The notes under the pieces: generated by a model
Database searches by the model: none
Told to the model about the DNA's origin: nothing
Seen by the model: only the letters and a program-made list of their open reading frames with translations
In this document: one piece after another, positions 43,459 to 50,713 of the stretch
How the letters are laid out: every line of letters starts with the position of its first letter
Position numbering within the stretch: position 1 is the first letter of the stretch
Assembly (NCBI GenBank): GCA_014534425.1
Contig: JACVRN010000012.1
Coordinates: forward strand, 1 to 64,000
DNA: 64,000 bases
Direction of reading: 5' to 3'
Source of the DNA: Pyrinomonadaceae bacterium
GTDB taxonomy: Bacteria > Acidobacteriota > Blastocatellia > Pyrinomonadales > Pyrinomonadaceae
Program-made: the position numbers and the translations under genes

Positions 43459-44424
43459 ATGAAACAAATTGCTCTAGTGACTGGGGCTGGCGGCTCCATC
43501 GGTTCGACTTTAGTCCATAGATTGCTTGAGCGCGGCTACGCTGTGCGCGCCCTTGTGCGTGAAGGCGCGCCATCTCTCCTATCAGAGAACGCAGAAGTCA
43601 TTCGTGGCGACATCACGGACTACCGACTCATGCGCGACGTTGCGAGTGGCGTAGACGTAGCTTTTCATCTGGCGGCAAAGCTGCACGTAAACAGCCCCGC
43701 TCCTGAATTGAAGGGCGAGTATGAAAGGGTAAACGTCGAAGGGACGCGCACACTGGCGCAAGCCATGAATGACGCAGGCGCACGCCGCCTGGTCTTCTTC
43801 AGCACCATTAACGTCTACGGCGCAACACGAGCGGGGCAGATTATGGATGAAACTTCGCCGCTCAATCCTGATTCATGGTATGCGGAAACCAAAGCGCGTG
43901 CGGAAGAGATTGTAAGTCTCGCTACGCCGTCTGTGATTCTTCGCGTCGCAGCCGTTTATGGGCCGAACATGAAGGGAAACTTTCCGCGCCTTCTTCATGC
44001 TCTAAAGAAGCGACGGCCTGTGCTGGTAGTGGATGGCAGCAACCGCCGCACTCTTGTTTATATAGAAGACCTTTGCCGCGCGTCCATACTAGCGGCTGAG
44101 CATCCATTGGCCGAGGGACAGACTTACAACGTCACGGACGGCGCGGTGCATACTCTGCGCGAGATAATTAATGCCATGAGCGATGCTTTGAAGCGACCGC
44201 GCCCGAAATTCAGCTTGCCGAAATCAACTGTGCGCTTTGCCGCCGGAATGCTCGAAGACTGCTTACGGGTTCTAGGAAAAAGCTCGCCTGTCGGTCGCTC
44301 TACGGTTGATAAATTGACTGAGGATGTAGCCGCGAGCGGCGAGAAGATTCAACAGCAGCTAGGCTTTCAACCTCAATACGATTTGCAGGCCGGATGGCGG
44401 GAAACCATCAGTCTTGCGAATTAG
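43459..44424 (+). CDS. NDP-sugar epimerase/dehydratase (extended SDR)
   Basis: A 321-residue extended short-chain dehydrogenase from ATG 43459. The Rossmann loop is VTGAGGSIGSTLVHRLLERG, and the catalytic pair is in SWYAETKARAEE (YxxxK), with STINVYG supplying the Ser/Thr. Later sequence (VDGSNRRTLVYIEDLCRASI) fits UDP-hexose-modifying SDRs of O-antigen loci. It probably makes or reduces the sugar used by the adjacent WbuB-like or WecA-like enzymes; the exact reaction is not determinable by eye. Nine bp precede the next gene. Confidence 0.9.
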   Translation: MKQIALVTGAGGSIGSTLVHRLLERGYAVRALVREGAPSLLSENAEVIRGDITDYRLMRDVASGVDVAFHLAAKLHVNSPAPELKGEYERVNVEGTRTLAQAMNDAGARRLVFFSTINVYGATRAGQIMDETSPLNPDSWYAETKARAEEIVSLATPSVILRVAAVYGPNMKGNFPRLLHALKKRRPVLVVDGSNRRTLVYIEDLCRASILAAEHPLAEGQTYNVTDGAVHTLREIINAMSDALKRPRPKFSLPKSTVRFAAGMLEDCLRVLGKSSPVGRSTVDKLTEDVAASGEKIQQQLGFQPQYDLQAGWRETISLAN

Positions 44425-44433
44425 TTCCTATTT

Positions 44434-45513
44434 ATGAGTGCTGAACATCCGGTCATAGCGGGACTAGTATTCATCCTCTCTGTCTGGATGACGGGGCGGC
44501 TCTCTTCCGCTTCATCCAGAGTGCGCCTGCTTGACCATCCTAATGAGCGCTCGCTGCATGCGAGGCCGGTTTCGCGCACGGGCGGTTTGGCTATTCTGGC
44601 GAGCCTTGCGCTGGGGCTTCTCGTTGAGGTTTCGCTCTCTTTGCTGGGGCGAGGCTTTCGCTTCCTTGAGACCAAGGCAAGCGTCTGGGTCATAGGCATG
44701 GTTCTGCTGCTGGCGCTTGTCTCGCTGTGGAACGATCATGTGGATTTAGCGCCAGGGCTTCGTTTTATAGTTCATGGGCTGGCGGCTGCTGGAGTAGTTT
44801 TAGGCGCGGGCCAGAGCATAGATTCTCTTTCAGTTCCGTTCATGGGCGTGTGGCATCTGGGCCTTGTGGCCGTACCCTTCACAATCATCTGCCTGATGTG
44901 GATGACTAACCTGTACAACTTCATGGACGGGATGGACGGCTTCGCGGGCGGCATGACGGTTATAGGCTTCGGCTTCCTCTGCTTTCTGGGGCTGGATTCT
45001 GGTCAGACCTTCATCTCCCTCATGTCACTGTTAGCGGTCGCAGCTGCAGCAGGCTTTCTTCTGTACAACTGGCCGCCCGCCAAAATCTTCATGGGAGACG
45101 TGGGAAGTATTCTGTTAGGTTTCCTTGCGGGAACGCTCTCCGTGATTGGCATTCATGAAGGACGCTTTGACGTGTGGGTGCCTGTTCTCATCTTCTCCCC
45201 GTTCATAGTGGATGCTACCGTCACTCTCTTGCGGCGCTTTCTCAGGGGCGAGAAGGTTTGGCGAGCGCACCGCGAGCACTACTATCAACGCATGGTCTTG
45301 TCAGGATGGACGCATCGCAGGACAGCGCTGGCCGAGTATTGCCTGATGATAGCCTGCGGCCTAAGCGCAATCCTTTACACGCGCACACAGCCGGGCGTTC
45401 GCCTGGCTCTCATCATAGTCTGGGCCGTCATCTACTGCGCCCTGGCCTTAGGCGTTCGCCTCTTCGAGCGCAACGGCAAGTTTCCTGTTATGCAGGAAGA
45501 GACCCATCCTTAA
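44434..45513 (+). CDS. WecA/WbpL-like undecaprenyl-phosphate sugar-1-phosphate transferase
   Basis: A 359-residue membrane enzyme of the MraY/WecA family with about ten membrane segments. Conserved cytoplasmic motifs are present: DHPNERSLHARPVSRTGGLA, the catalytic LYNFMDGMDGFAGG aspartates, KIFMGDVGSILLG and the loop V motif HREHYYQRMVLSG. It transfers a HexNAc-1-phosphate to undecaprenyl phosphate and so starts glycan assembly. It is the last gene of the long plus-strand block, and a palindromic repeat follows immediately after its stop. Confidence 0.94.
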   Translation: MSAEHPVIAGLVFILSVWMTGRLSSASSRVRLLDHPNERSLHARPVSRTGGLAILASLALGLLVEVSLSLLGRGFRFLETKASVWVIGMVLLLALVSLWNDHVDLAPGLRFIVHGLAAAGVVLGAGQSIDSLSVPFMGVWHLGLVAVPFTIICLMWMTNLYNFMDGMDGFAGGMTVIGFGFLCFLGLDSGQTFISLMSLLAVAAAAGFLLYNWPPAKIFMGDVGSILLGFLAGTLSVIGIHEGRFDVWVPVLIFSPFIVDATVTLLRRFLRGEKVWRAHREHYYQRMVLSGWTHRRTALAEYCLMIACGLSAILYTRTQPGVRLALIIVWAVIYCALALGVRLFERNGKFPVMQEETHP

Positions 45514-45515
45514 AA

Positions 45516-45617
45516 TTTCACCGCAGAGACGCAGAGAGACGCGAGAGGGGGCGCAGAGAAAAAGAACTCAATATCTCTTTGCGTAAACCTCTGCGTCTCT
45601 CCGCGTCTCTGCGATGA
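45516..45617. repeat. Imperfect palindrome, CACCGCAGAGACGCAGAG family
   Basis: The left arm TTCACCGCAGAGACGCAGAG and the right arm CTCTGCGTCTCTCCGCGTCT, with TGCGATGAA, are related in inverted orientation around a central AT-rich part. The arms match the long palindrome at 9019-9123 but have diverged, with extra GAGACGC motifs. It starts three bases after the WecA-like gene's stop and lies between that gene and a minus-strand pseudogene. Confidence 0.85.
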
Positions 45618-45661
45618 ATCTTCACCTTACCTTAGCTTGACTTCAAATTAACCGGCAGCGC

Positions 45662-46301
45662 TTACGGCGTGGTGGTCACAGAGATGATGTCCGACCACTG
45701 GCCCACCGCCTCGTCTCTTGAGAGGTAGCGCAGGCGGTACTCTCTGACTTCAGGCTGCCCCTGTGTGCGCGGCGGGCGCGAGTCAAGGTAAGGGCTGTAG
45801 TTGTCCGTCCCCAACTGTGCCCACTCCATCTCGCCTGTACGGCGAGACTCTATCAACACACCGTCAAAGTTTCTCTTGACGAACTCTATACGCACTTGGC
45901 TATTGGGCAGGGCAATAGCCTTTGCTTCTGGCTTATCGTTCTCAGGCAGACTCGGCCCGTCGCTGTCCGCACCCGTGATGCCAAGGTCGTTACCGATGGA
46001 CTCCGTGTAACCGGGCGCGACCACCGGACGGTACGAGCAACTCCGGCGCAGCCGGAATCTGCCCTGCCGTTGCGCCAAGCGGGCCGTCCTTGATTAAAGT
46101 CTTGTAGGCCGTGCGCGACTGCAAAGCAGCCTTGTAGGTTGGCAGCATATCGCTGATGAGAAAATCGAGCATCTGTGCGTCGTTCTCGACTGAGGTCACT
46201 TCGGCGGCGGTAAAGCCCAGAGCGGGGGCGTGCGTGGCAAAGCCCTGCGCGAATTGCTTGAACCAGATGACCAGTTCGGGGTCAGCTTTAGGGAAAGCCA
46301 T
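45662..46301 (-). pseudogene. Frameshifted hypothetical protein with FN3-like C-terminus
   Basis: Two track ORFs in different frames form one gene. The N-terminal part starts at 46301 (MAFPKADPELVIWFKQFAQG, with AGGA ten bases upstream) and runs through a helical domain ending GQIPAAPELLVP. The C-terminal part resumes at VVAPGYTESIGNDLGITGAD and ends in a fibronectin-like sandwich (REYRLRYLSRDEAVGQWSDI). The span is 640 bases, one more than a multiple of three, consistent with a single-base shift near 46020-46035. I recall intact proteins of this architecture from other Blastocatellia, with no known function. Whether it is a mutation, a sequencing error or programmed shifting is unknown. It is transcribed against the polysaccharide locus. 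Confidence 0.8.
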
Positions 46302-46460
46302 AGGAGTGTTCCTTTCTTCGAGAAAGAGGTCAATAACAGTTTGAGGCGCGAGACGCGCGCCACATGGAAGGTTAGCGAGAAACCTCTGCATTATTTCCGC
46401 CTCAAACGCTGTGGAAGCTGGCGGCGTCTTTTCAAGAGGAATACAGAGGCGTTACCACAC

Positions 46461-46510
46461 GACTAACAAAACCCTGTGAGCGAAAGTTTGTGTGCAACCC
46501 TTTGTTAGCC
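46461..46510. repeat. TAACAAA...TTTGTTA symmetric element, attC-like
   Basis: GACTAACAAAACC at the left and CCCTTTGTTAGCC at the right form 8-bp complementary ends around about 30 bases. The ends resemble integron attC R boxes (consensus RYYYAAC/GTTRRRY) with one mismatch each. The left end also resembles the outer arm at 25961 (CCTAACAAAACTGT). It lies 80 bases downstream of the minus-strand tiny ORF, where a cassette's attC would be. No integrase gene is in the window. Confidence 0.45.
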
Positions 46511-46588
46511 GAGCGGCGGGATTCTGTCAGAAAAGGGGCCGCATGATAAGGTTTTTTGACTCGTATATCTAATCCGCCACAAAATACG

Positions 46589-46768
46589 CTACTTTTTAAG
46601 GTTAATAATAAGCACTATAATGGAGATTATTATTGCTATAACTGGCCCCAATATCTTGACCCACTTTTCCCAATAATCTTTCCTAGCTTCGCTAATTATT
46701 CTTTCCAATCTTGCTTTATTCTCAGGAAGAAAATATGGCTGTGGTTCGTACTTAGAATTTGGGGTCAT
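46589..46768 (-). CDS. Small single-span membrane protein
   Basis: A 59-residue ORF from ATG 46768 (MTPNSKYEPQPYFLPENKAR). The track's longer start (46819) is also possible. A charged amphipathic helix (LERIISEARKDYWEKWVKIL) runs into a C-terminal membrane segment of about 17 residues rich in Ile/Val (AIIISIIVLIINL) and ends in two lysines. This tail-anchored layout is typical of small toxins, holins or membrane-tether proteins, but no family is recognised. Codon use is AT-rich, unlike neighbours. It overlaps the 33-residue ORF at 46752 by 17 bases. Confidence 0.5.
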   Translation of the reverse strand: MTPNSKYEPQPYFLPENKARLERIISEARKDYWEKWVKILGPVIAIIISIIVLIINLKK

Positions 46769-46853
46769 ACATTTCTGTTTGAGGAAGTTGCTCAATTCCA
46801 TATTTCTTGGCGGTATCAATTAAGTGTTTCGCTTCAAGCACTTTTAATTCCAT
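46752..46853 (-). CDS. Tiny ORF, possible gene fragment
   Basis: A 33-residue ORF (MELKVLEAKHLIDTAKKYGI, then EQLPQTEMYDPKF). The same frame is open further upstream (SRYKTERYHLEMEL) to the TAG that ends the 38-residue ORF at 46902. The three tiny ORFs could therefore be pieces of one decayed coiled-coil/membrane gene, broken by a stop and a frameshift. Too short for recognition below the level of helix propensity. Confidence 0.3.
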   Translation of the reverse strand: MELKVLEAKHLIDTAKKYGIEQLPQTEMYDPKF

Positions 46854-46901
46854 TTCGAGGTGATAGCGTTCGGTCTTATATCTGGAGATTAACAACCCAA
46901 C

Positions 46902-47018
46902 CTAATTAATCTGTGCTGGTTTCGCATTTTTCAGTTGTATCAACTGAAAATCTATTTCTTTATCCTTCTCAGTAAGTTCACGCTCTATTGCGCGATGCGT
47001 TTTTCGGTACATAGACAT
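46902..47018 (-). CDS. Tiny ORF, possible gene fragment
   Basis: A 38-residue ORF (MSMYRKTHRAIERELTEKDK, then EIDFQLIQLKNAKPAQIN). It is highly charged and helical, with AT-rich codons. It is in the same frame as the 33-residue ORF downstream, separated only by a TAG and about 16 sense codons, which suggests one interrupted gene. No ribosome binding site is obvious. Confidence 0.3.
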   Translation of the reverse strand: MSMYRKTHRAIERELTEKDKEIDFQLIQLKNAKPAQIN

Positions 47019-47151
47019 AGCGCAGCCTCACAGACTAAAGTTTGTCATATATTAAGCAGCCTTCGGCTTACAAAGCCTATTCTAACTCAAAATCTATAAC
47101 AAGCCCCTTATGGCAATCGCCACACTCTCCCTGCCTGTCTTGACCATCTTT

Positions 47152-47235
47152 CCGACCGATTCGACAGCGTTGCCGAACGATTCAGACGCCTGTCCGAACG
47201 GCTCAGATAGCCGTCCGAACCGTTCGGACAAAGCA
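47152..47235. repeat. Second 21-bp tandem array, four units
   Basis: Four consecutive 21-base units, each starting CCGAMCGATTC or close to it (CCGAACGATTCAGACGCCTG at 47173, CCGAACCGTTCGGACAAAGC at 47215). The last unit contains a perfect CCGAA-CCG-TTCGG dyad. The period equals that of the array at 29429, but the sequence is different. No protein-coding evidence. Confidence 0.8.
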
Positions 47236-47460
47236 CGGAAATGCCCCTCCGTCCCGCCGAATCCATTCATTATTAAGCATTTACATTGATAACCGCCACG
47301 TGGGTTCTCCCTAGCCAGTCAAAAACGACCCTGTTTTTTGTCAGATACCTTACTCCTCGTCGCAAGAGAGGTGCACGAAGATGTCATTTTCTTCCATTCT
47401 CTGCCCGTACGTGATATATGCGCCCCGTTAGCCTATCTACCACAGAAGGAGTGTAATCCA

Positions 47461-48114
47461 ATGAAACACTACTTTTTCACTGTGGTGCTGTTAGTTCTGG
47501 CAGTCACGGCTGATGTCCACGCTCAGCGTTGTGGCGTGGAGCGGTGGCCGGTCAAGACAGGCACAGACAGGGACATATCCAGGGTAGACCTGGACAATCC
47601 GCAGACAGTAACCATCAGAGACCTCCAACAACTAAACGGCGGGCGGCCCTTTACAAAGAGAACGCTCAGAAGGCGTCGAACAACCCGCATTAGACCGGAC
47701 GAGTTACGCACCTTTACACTTGACGCGAACTTAATCGCCTACAAGAGAGAGGGAGGCCCGACCGGAGATTCCGACTTTCACCTCGTACTGCAAGACAACA
47801 GTTGCCCTAGACGGCGAAGGGCAAGCTGTATGGTCGTAGTAGAGATACCGATTGCAAGCTGTGTGGCGACCGTATCAAATCCCGGCAGCAACCGCCAACG
47901 AGTTCTGGACGGCATCACTCAGGCACGGCGCGACTTTGAAGCGTTTGTGGAAAGGGATAAGCCCGCAAATCTGAACATTAATGAAAGGTTCAGAGTAACG
48001 AACGTCCCCGTCAGGGTGTTTGGCATAGGCTTCTACGACTTTAGCCATGGTCAGCGAGGCCGCGCGCCGAACATCTTTGAGATTCATCCGGTCTTGAGGA
48101 TTGAGTTCAGGTAA
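47461..48114 (+). CDS. Secreted hypothetical protein
   Basis: A 217-residue protein from ATG 47461, which has AAGGAG about nine bases upstream and starts a proper signal peptide (HYFFTVVLLVLAVTADVHAQ). The track's start at 47338 is rejected. The mature protein begins CGVERWPVKTGTDRDISRVD and is beta-rich (DSDFHLVLQDNS, MVVVEIPIASC). It ends VFGIGFYDFSHGQRG, then APNIFEIHPVLRIEF. I recall similar secreted proteins in acidobacteria and cyanobacteria without known function. The C-terminal pattern is shared with the protein at 921. A terminator hairpin follows. Confidence 0.85.
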   Translation: MKHYFFTVVLLVLAVTADVHAQRCGVERWPVKTGTDRDISRVDLDNPQTVTIRDLQQLNGGRPFTKRTLRRRRTTRIRPDELRTFTLDANLIAYKREGGPTGDSDFHLVLQDNSCPRRRRASCMVVVEIPIASCVATVSNPGSNRQRVLDGITQARRDFEAFVERDKPANLNINERFRVTNVPVRVFGIGFYDFSHGQRGRAPNIFEIHPVLRIEFR

Positions 48115-48130
48115 CTTGCGAAAAGAGGAA

Positions 48131-48155
48131 CGGTGGCTGCTCATAGTAGCCACCG
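48131..48155 (+). terminator. Terminator-like hairpin after the secreted hypothetical gene
   Basis: CGGTGGCT and AGCCACCG pair around a nine-base loop, with extra pairing of the flanking GGAA and TTCC. It lies 16 bases after the stop codon. There is only a short T-rich tail (CTTCCTTAA). Confidence 0.6.
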
Positions 48156-48312
48156 CTTCCTTAACCTCATCACTATGGACTTCTAGCTACGCGGTTGATT
48201 ATAATGGCCGCCGTTCACGATTCAATCCATCCCTTCGTTTGGTAGTTCCCCGTAAAGAAGACCTCGCAACTGGCCCCGCCCTTTCTGGTTTGGTTAATAG
48301 TGAGGTCTGTTT

Positions 48313-50463
48313 ATGAGAAAGCGCCACAGCAAAATCAGATTCCGGTTCACGGCTTGCGCCGCCTGCGCGCTCATTCTCGCCGTGGCATTGATGTACGAGC
48401 GAGCGCGGGCCAATGATGGAGTGTTGGACACGAGTTTCGGCGGCGGCTCAGGCACGGTTATCACGGATTTCAGCGCGGACGGCGAAGCCTACGCGGTAGC
48501 TATCCAGCCAGACGGGCGCATAGTCGTGTCGGGGCTGTCGCGCCCGGACAGCGACACCAGCCACAACAGGGCGGCACTGGCTCGCTACAACCCGGATGGC
48601 TCGCTCGATACGAGCTTTGGCAACGGCGGCAGAGTCACGACAACCACAAACATGTATCAGGGGTTCGCCGTCGCTATCCAGCCTGACGGCAAAATCCTGA
48701 CGACGGGCTTCGGCTCTAACAACGTGACGCGCTTCAACAGCGACGGCACTCTGGACGCAAGCTTCGGCACGGGCGGCGCGACGGGCTTTCTGTTGAATCC
48801 TTACACCCTGATTCTTCAGCCGGACGGCAAGATTCTGATAGGCGGCTATGACATAGTGGCCTATCGCGTCTTCAATTTCGCCGTCGCGCGTTACAACACG
48901 GACGGCTCTATTGATACGAGCTTCGGCAACGGCGGCATGGTGACGACGCAGTTCTTCGGAGGCCATGATGAGATACACGCGCTGGCGCTTCAGCCGGACG
49001 GCAAGATAGTCGCCGCCGGACAAACTACCTCCGGCGATTACTATTTGGCGGCTCTGGCCCGCTACGATGCCAATGGAAATCTTGACACCAGCTTTGGCAG
49101 TAGCGGAAAGGTCACTACGGACTTCAGCCCCAACGACGGCATGAAGTACCACAGATTTTATGGCGTGGCGGTCGGGCCGGATGGAAAGATACTCGCTGCC
49201 GGAGCGACAAGGCATTATGGCACCTGGGATTCCTTCGCCATTGCGCGCTACAACACGAATGGAAGTCCAGATTCGACCTTCGGCAATAACAGCCAGGTGA
49301 CGACCAGGATTTTCGGACAGAATTCTACAGGCAACGCTCTCGCTCTACAGCCGGGCGGAAAATTTTTCGTCGCAGGCTGCGCTACCACCGGCTACAGTTG
49401 CGCGGGCGGCGGCGGCTCATTTGCGCTGGCTCACTATAATCAAGACGGCACACTCGACACCAGTTTCGGCACCAGCAACAACGGGCAAGTCTTGACTCAA
49501 ATCGGCGGCTATGGTGACGCGGCCTCTGCGATGGCTCTACAGGCGGACGGCAAAGTAGTTCTCGCAGGCTCTTCGCAGTATTGGAGTGGTAACTACAACT
49601 TTGCGCTGGCGCGCTACCAGGCCAGGGCCGTGCGCGCCGCCTTCGACTTTAACGGCGACGGCAGAGCCGACCCGTCCGTCTTCTGCCAGAGCGACGGCAC
49701 ATGGTACAGGCTCAATATGGCTGACGGTGCCATCAGCAGCAATCAGTGGGGCGCGGATTCCGATAAGCTTGTGCCCGGCGATTATGACGGCGACGGACGC
49801 ACGGACATCGCCGTCTATCGCCCATCGGACGGCAACTGGTACATACGCAACTCTGCCAGCAACACGGTCACAATCAAAGGCTGGGGAGCGAACACGGATA
49901 TTCCAGTCCCCGGTGATTACGATGGCGACGGCAAGACCGATATTGCGGTTTATCGCCCCGGTGAAGGCAACTGGTACATCATCAACTCCGCCACTAATAG
50001 CGTGACTATGCGAGGCTGGGGAGCAAGCACGGATAAGCCCGTCGAGGGAGACTACGACGGCGACAGACGCACAGACATCGCCGTCTATCGCCCATCGGAC
50101 GGCAACTGGTACATCATCAGGAGCAGTGACGGTGCGGTTCACGTCCAGCAATGGGGCGACTCCACGGACAAGCCCGTGCAAGCCGACTACGATGGCGACG
50201 GCAGAACGGATGTCGCAGTCTATCGCGCAGGCACCTGGTACATACACTACTGGACGAACGCTCAGACGGTTAAAGACTGGGGCGACTCAAGCGACACGCC
50301 AGTTCCGGCGGACTACGACGGAGACGGCAAGGCAGACATAGCTGTCTACCGCGCAGGCGAAGGCAACTGGTACATACTGCAATCCAGCACGGGCACTATG
50401 AACATTCAGTATCTCGGCGGCTCAGGCGACGTGCCTCTGCCTTCCGCTTACCTGCCGCAGTGA
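48313..50463 (+). CDS. Secreted delta-60-repeat and FG-GAP protein
   Basis: A 716-residue protein with a signal peptide (about residues 12-34). Residues 36-440 hold seven delta-60 repeats of about 55-60 residues (GVLDTSFGGGSG, LDTSFGNGGRV and so on, each followed by AxQPDGKI), a beta-propeller-type unit. Residues 445-716 hold six FG-GAP repeats of about 45 residues with calcium-binding DYDGDGRTD loops, closing with VPLPSAYLPQ. It is probably a surface or secreted structural or adhesive protein; no catalytic motif is seen. The long antisense ORFs in the track reflect the repeats' GC-rich composition. It is not in an obvious operon; a short GTAGGGGC repeat follows. Confidence 0.9.
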   Translation: MRKRHSKIRFRFTACAACALILAVALMYERARANDGVLDTSFGGGSGTVITDFSADGEAYAVAIQPDGRIVVSGLSRPDSDTSHNRAALARYNPDGSLDTSFGNGGRVTTTTNMYQGFAVAIQPDGKILTTGFGSNNVTRFNSDGTLDASFGTGGATGFLLNPYTLILQPDGKILIGGYDIVAYRVFNFAVARYNTDGSIDTSFGNGGMVTTQFFGGHDEIHALALQPDGKIVAAGQTTSGDYYLAALARYDANGNLDTSFGSSGKVTTDFSPNDGMKYHRFYGVAVGPDGKILAAGATRHYGTWDSFAIARYNTNGSPDSTFGNNSQVTTRIFGQNSTGNALALQPGGKFFVAGCATTGYSCAGGGGSFALAHYNQDGTLDTSFGTSNNGQVLTQIGGYGDAASAMALQADGKVVLAGSSQYWSGNYNFALARYQARAVRAAFDFNGDGRADPSVFCQSDGTWYRLNMADGAISSNQWGADSDKLVPGDYDGDGRTDIAVYRPSDGNWYIRNSASNTVTIKGWGANTDIPVPGDYDGDGKTDIAVYRPGEGNWYIINSATNSVTMRGWGASTDKPVEGDYDGDRRTDIAVYRPSDGNWYIIRSSDGAVHVQQWGDSTDKPVQADYDGDGRTDVAVYRAGTWYIHYWTNAQTVKDWGDSSDTPVPADYDGDGKADIAVYRAGEGNWYILQSSTGTMNIQYLGGSGDVPLPSAYLPQ

Positions 50464-50496
50464 GAATAAGAGGAAAAGAGAAATTAACCGGAAATT

Positions 50497-50525
50497 GTAG
50501 GGGCAGGGCTAGTCCCTGCCCCTAC
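50497..50525. repeat. GTAGGGGC palindromic repeat, short form
   Basis: GTAGGGGCAGGG-CTAGT-CCCTGCCCCTAC is a 29-base palindrome 33 bases after the stop of the delta-60/FG-GAP gene. It matches the copy at 10789 except for the loop and may serve as its terminator hairpin. Confidence 0.9.
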
Positions 50526-50713
50526 AGTCATTAATGTTGGCCGCTCTAAAGATATAGACTTTCGCGGCGGTTGCTGGTAGATTAGCGGCTCTTTTAGATG
50601 GTAGAGCCTCGGCTCTAAATTCCGTCTTTCATTCCTCAGGTAAACTTCCGTTTCTTTGCCGTGCGTGCCCGGATATTCGCGCGGCGAAGGTATGTTTCTT
50701 ACGGGAACTCTTT

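Larger units (their letters stand above)
46302..47460. other. Gene-poor accessory interval with AT-rich patch
   Basis: About 1.1 kb without a normal gene. It contains a symmetric TAACAAA element (46461-46510), an AT-rich patch (about 46540-47110) with three tiny minus-strand ORFs, and a four-unit 21-bp array (47152-47235). The remainder to 47460 is leader of the secreted hypothetical and shows no other feature. The base composition of the AT-rich part differs visibly from the GC-rich genes on both sides, suggesting acquired DNA. Confidence 0.6.

Noticed and set aside
46556-46909. 117-residue plus-strand ORF in the AT-rich patch
   Set aside because: Composition is Phe/Ser/Leu-rich without a plausible fold or ribosome binding site; the minus strand offers a more protein-like small membrane ORF.
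48448-50247. Long minus-strand ORFs (255 and 236 residues) opposite the delta-60/FG-GAP gene
   Set aside because: They are antisense shadows of repetitive GC-rich coding sequence. They lack ribosome binding sites and family features, while the plus strand encodes clear repeat domains.
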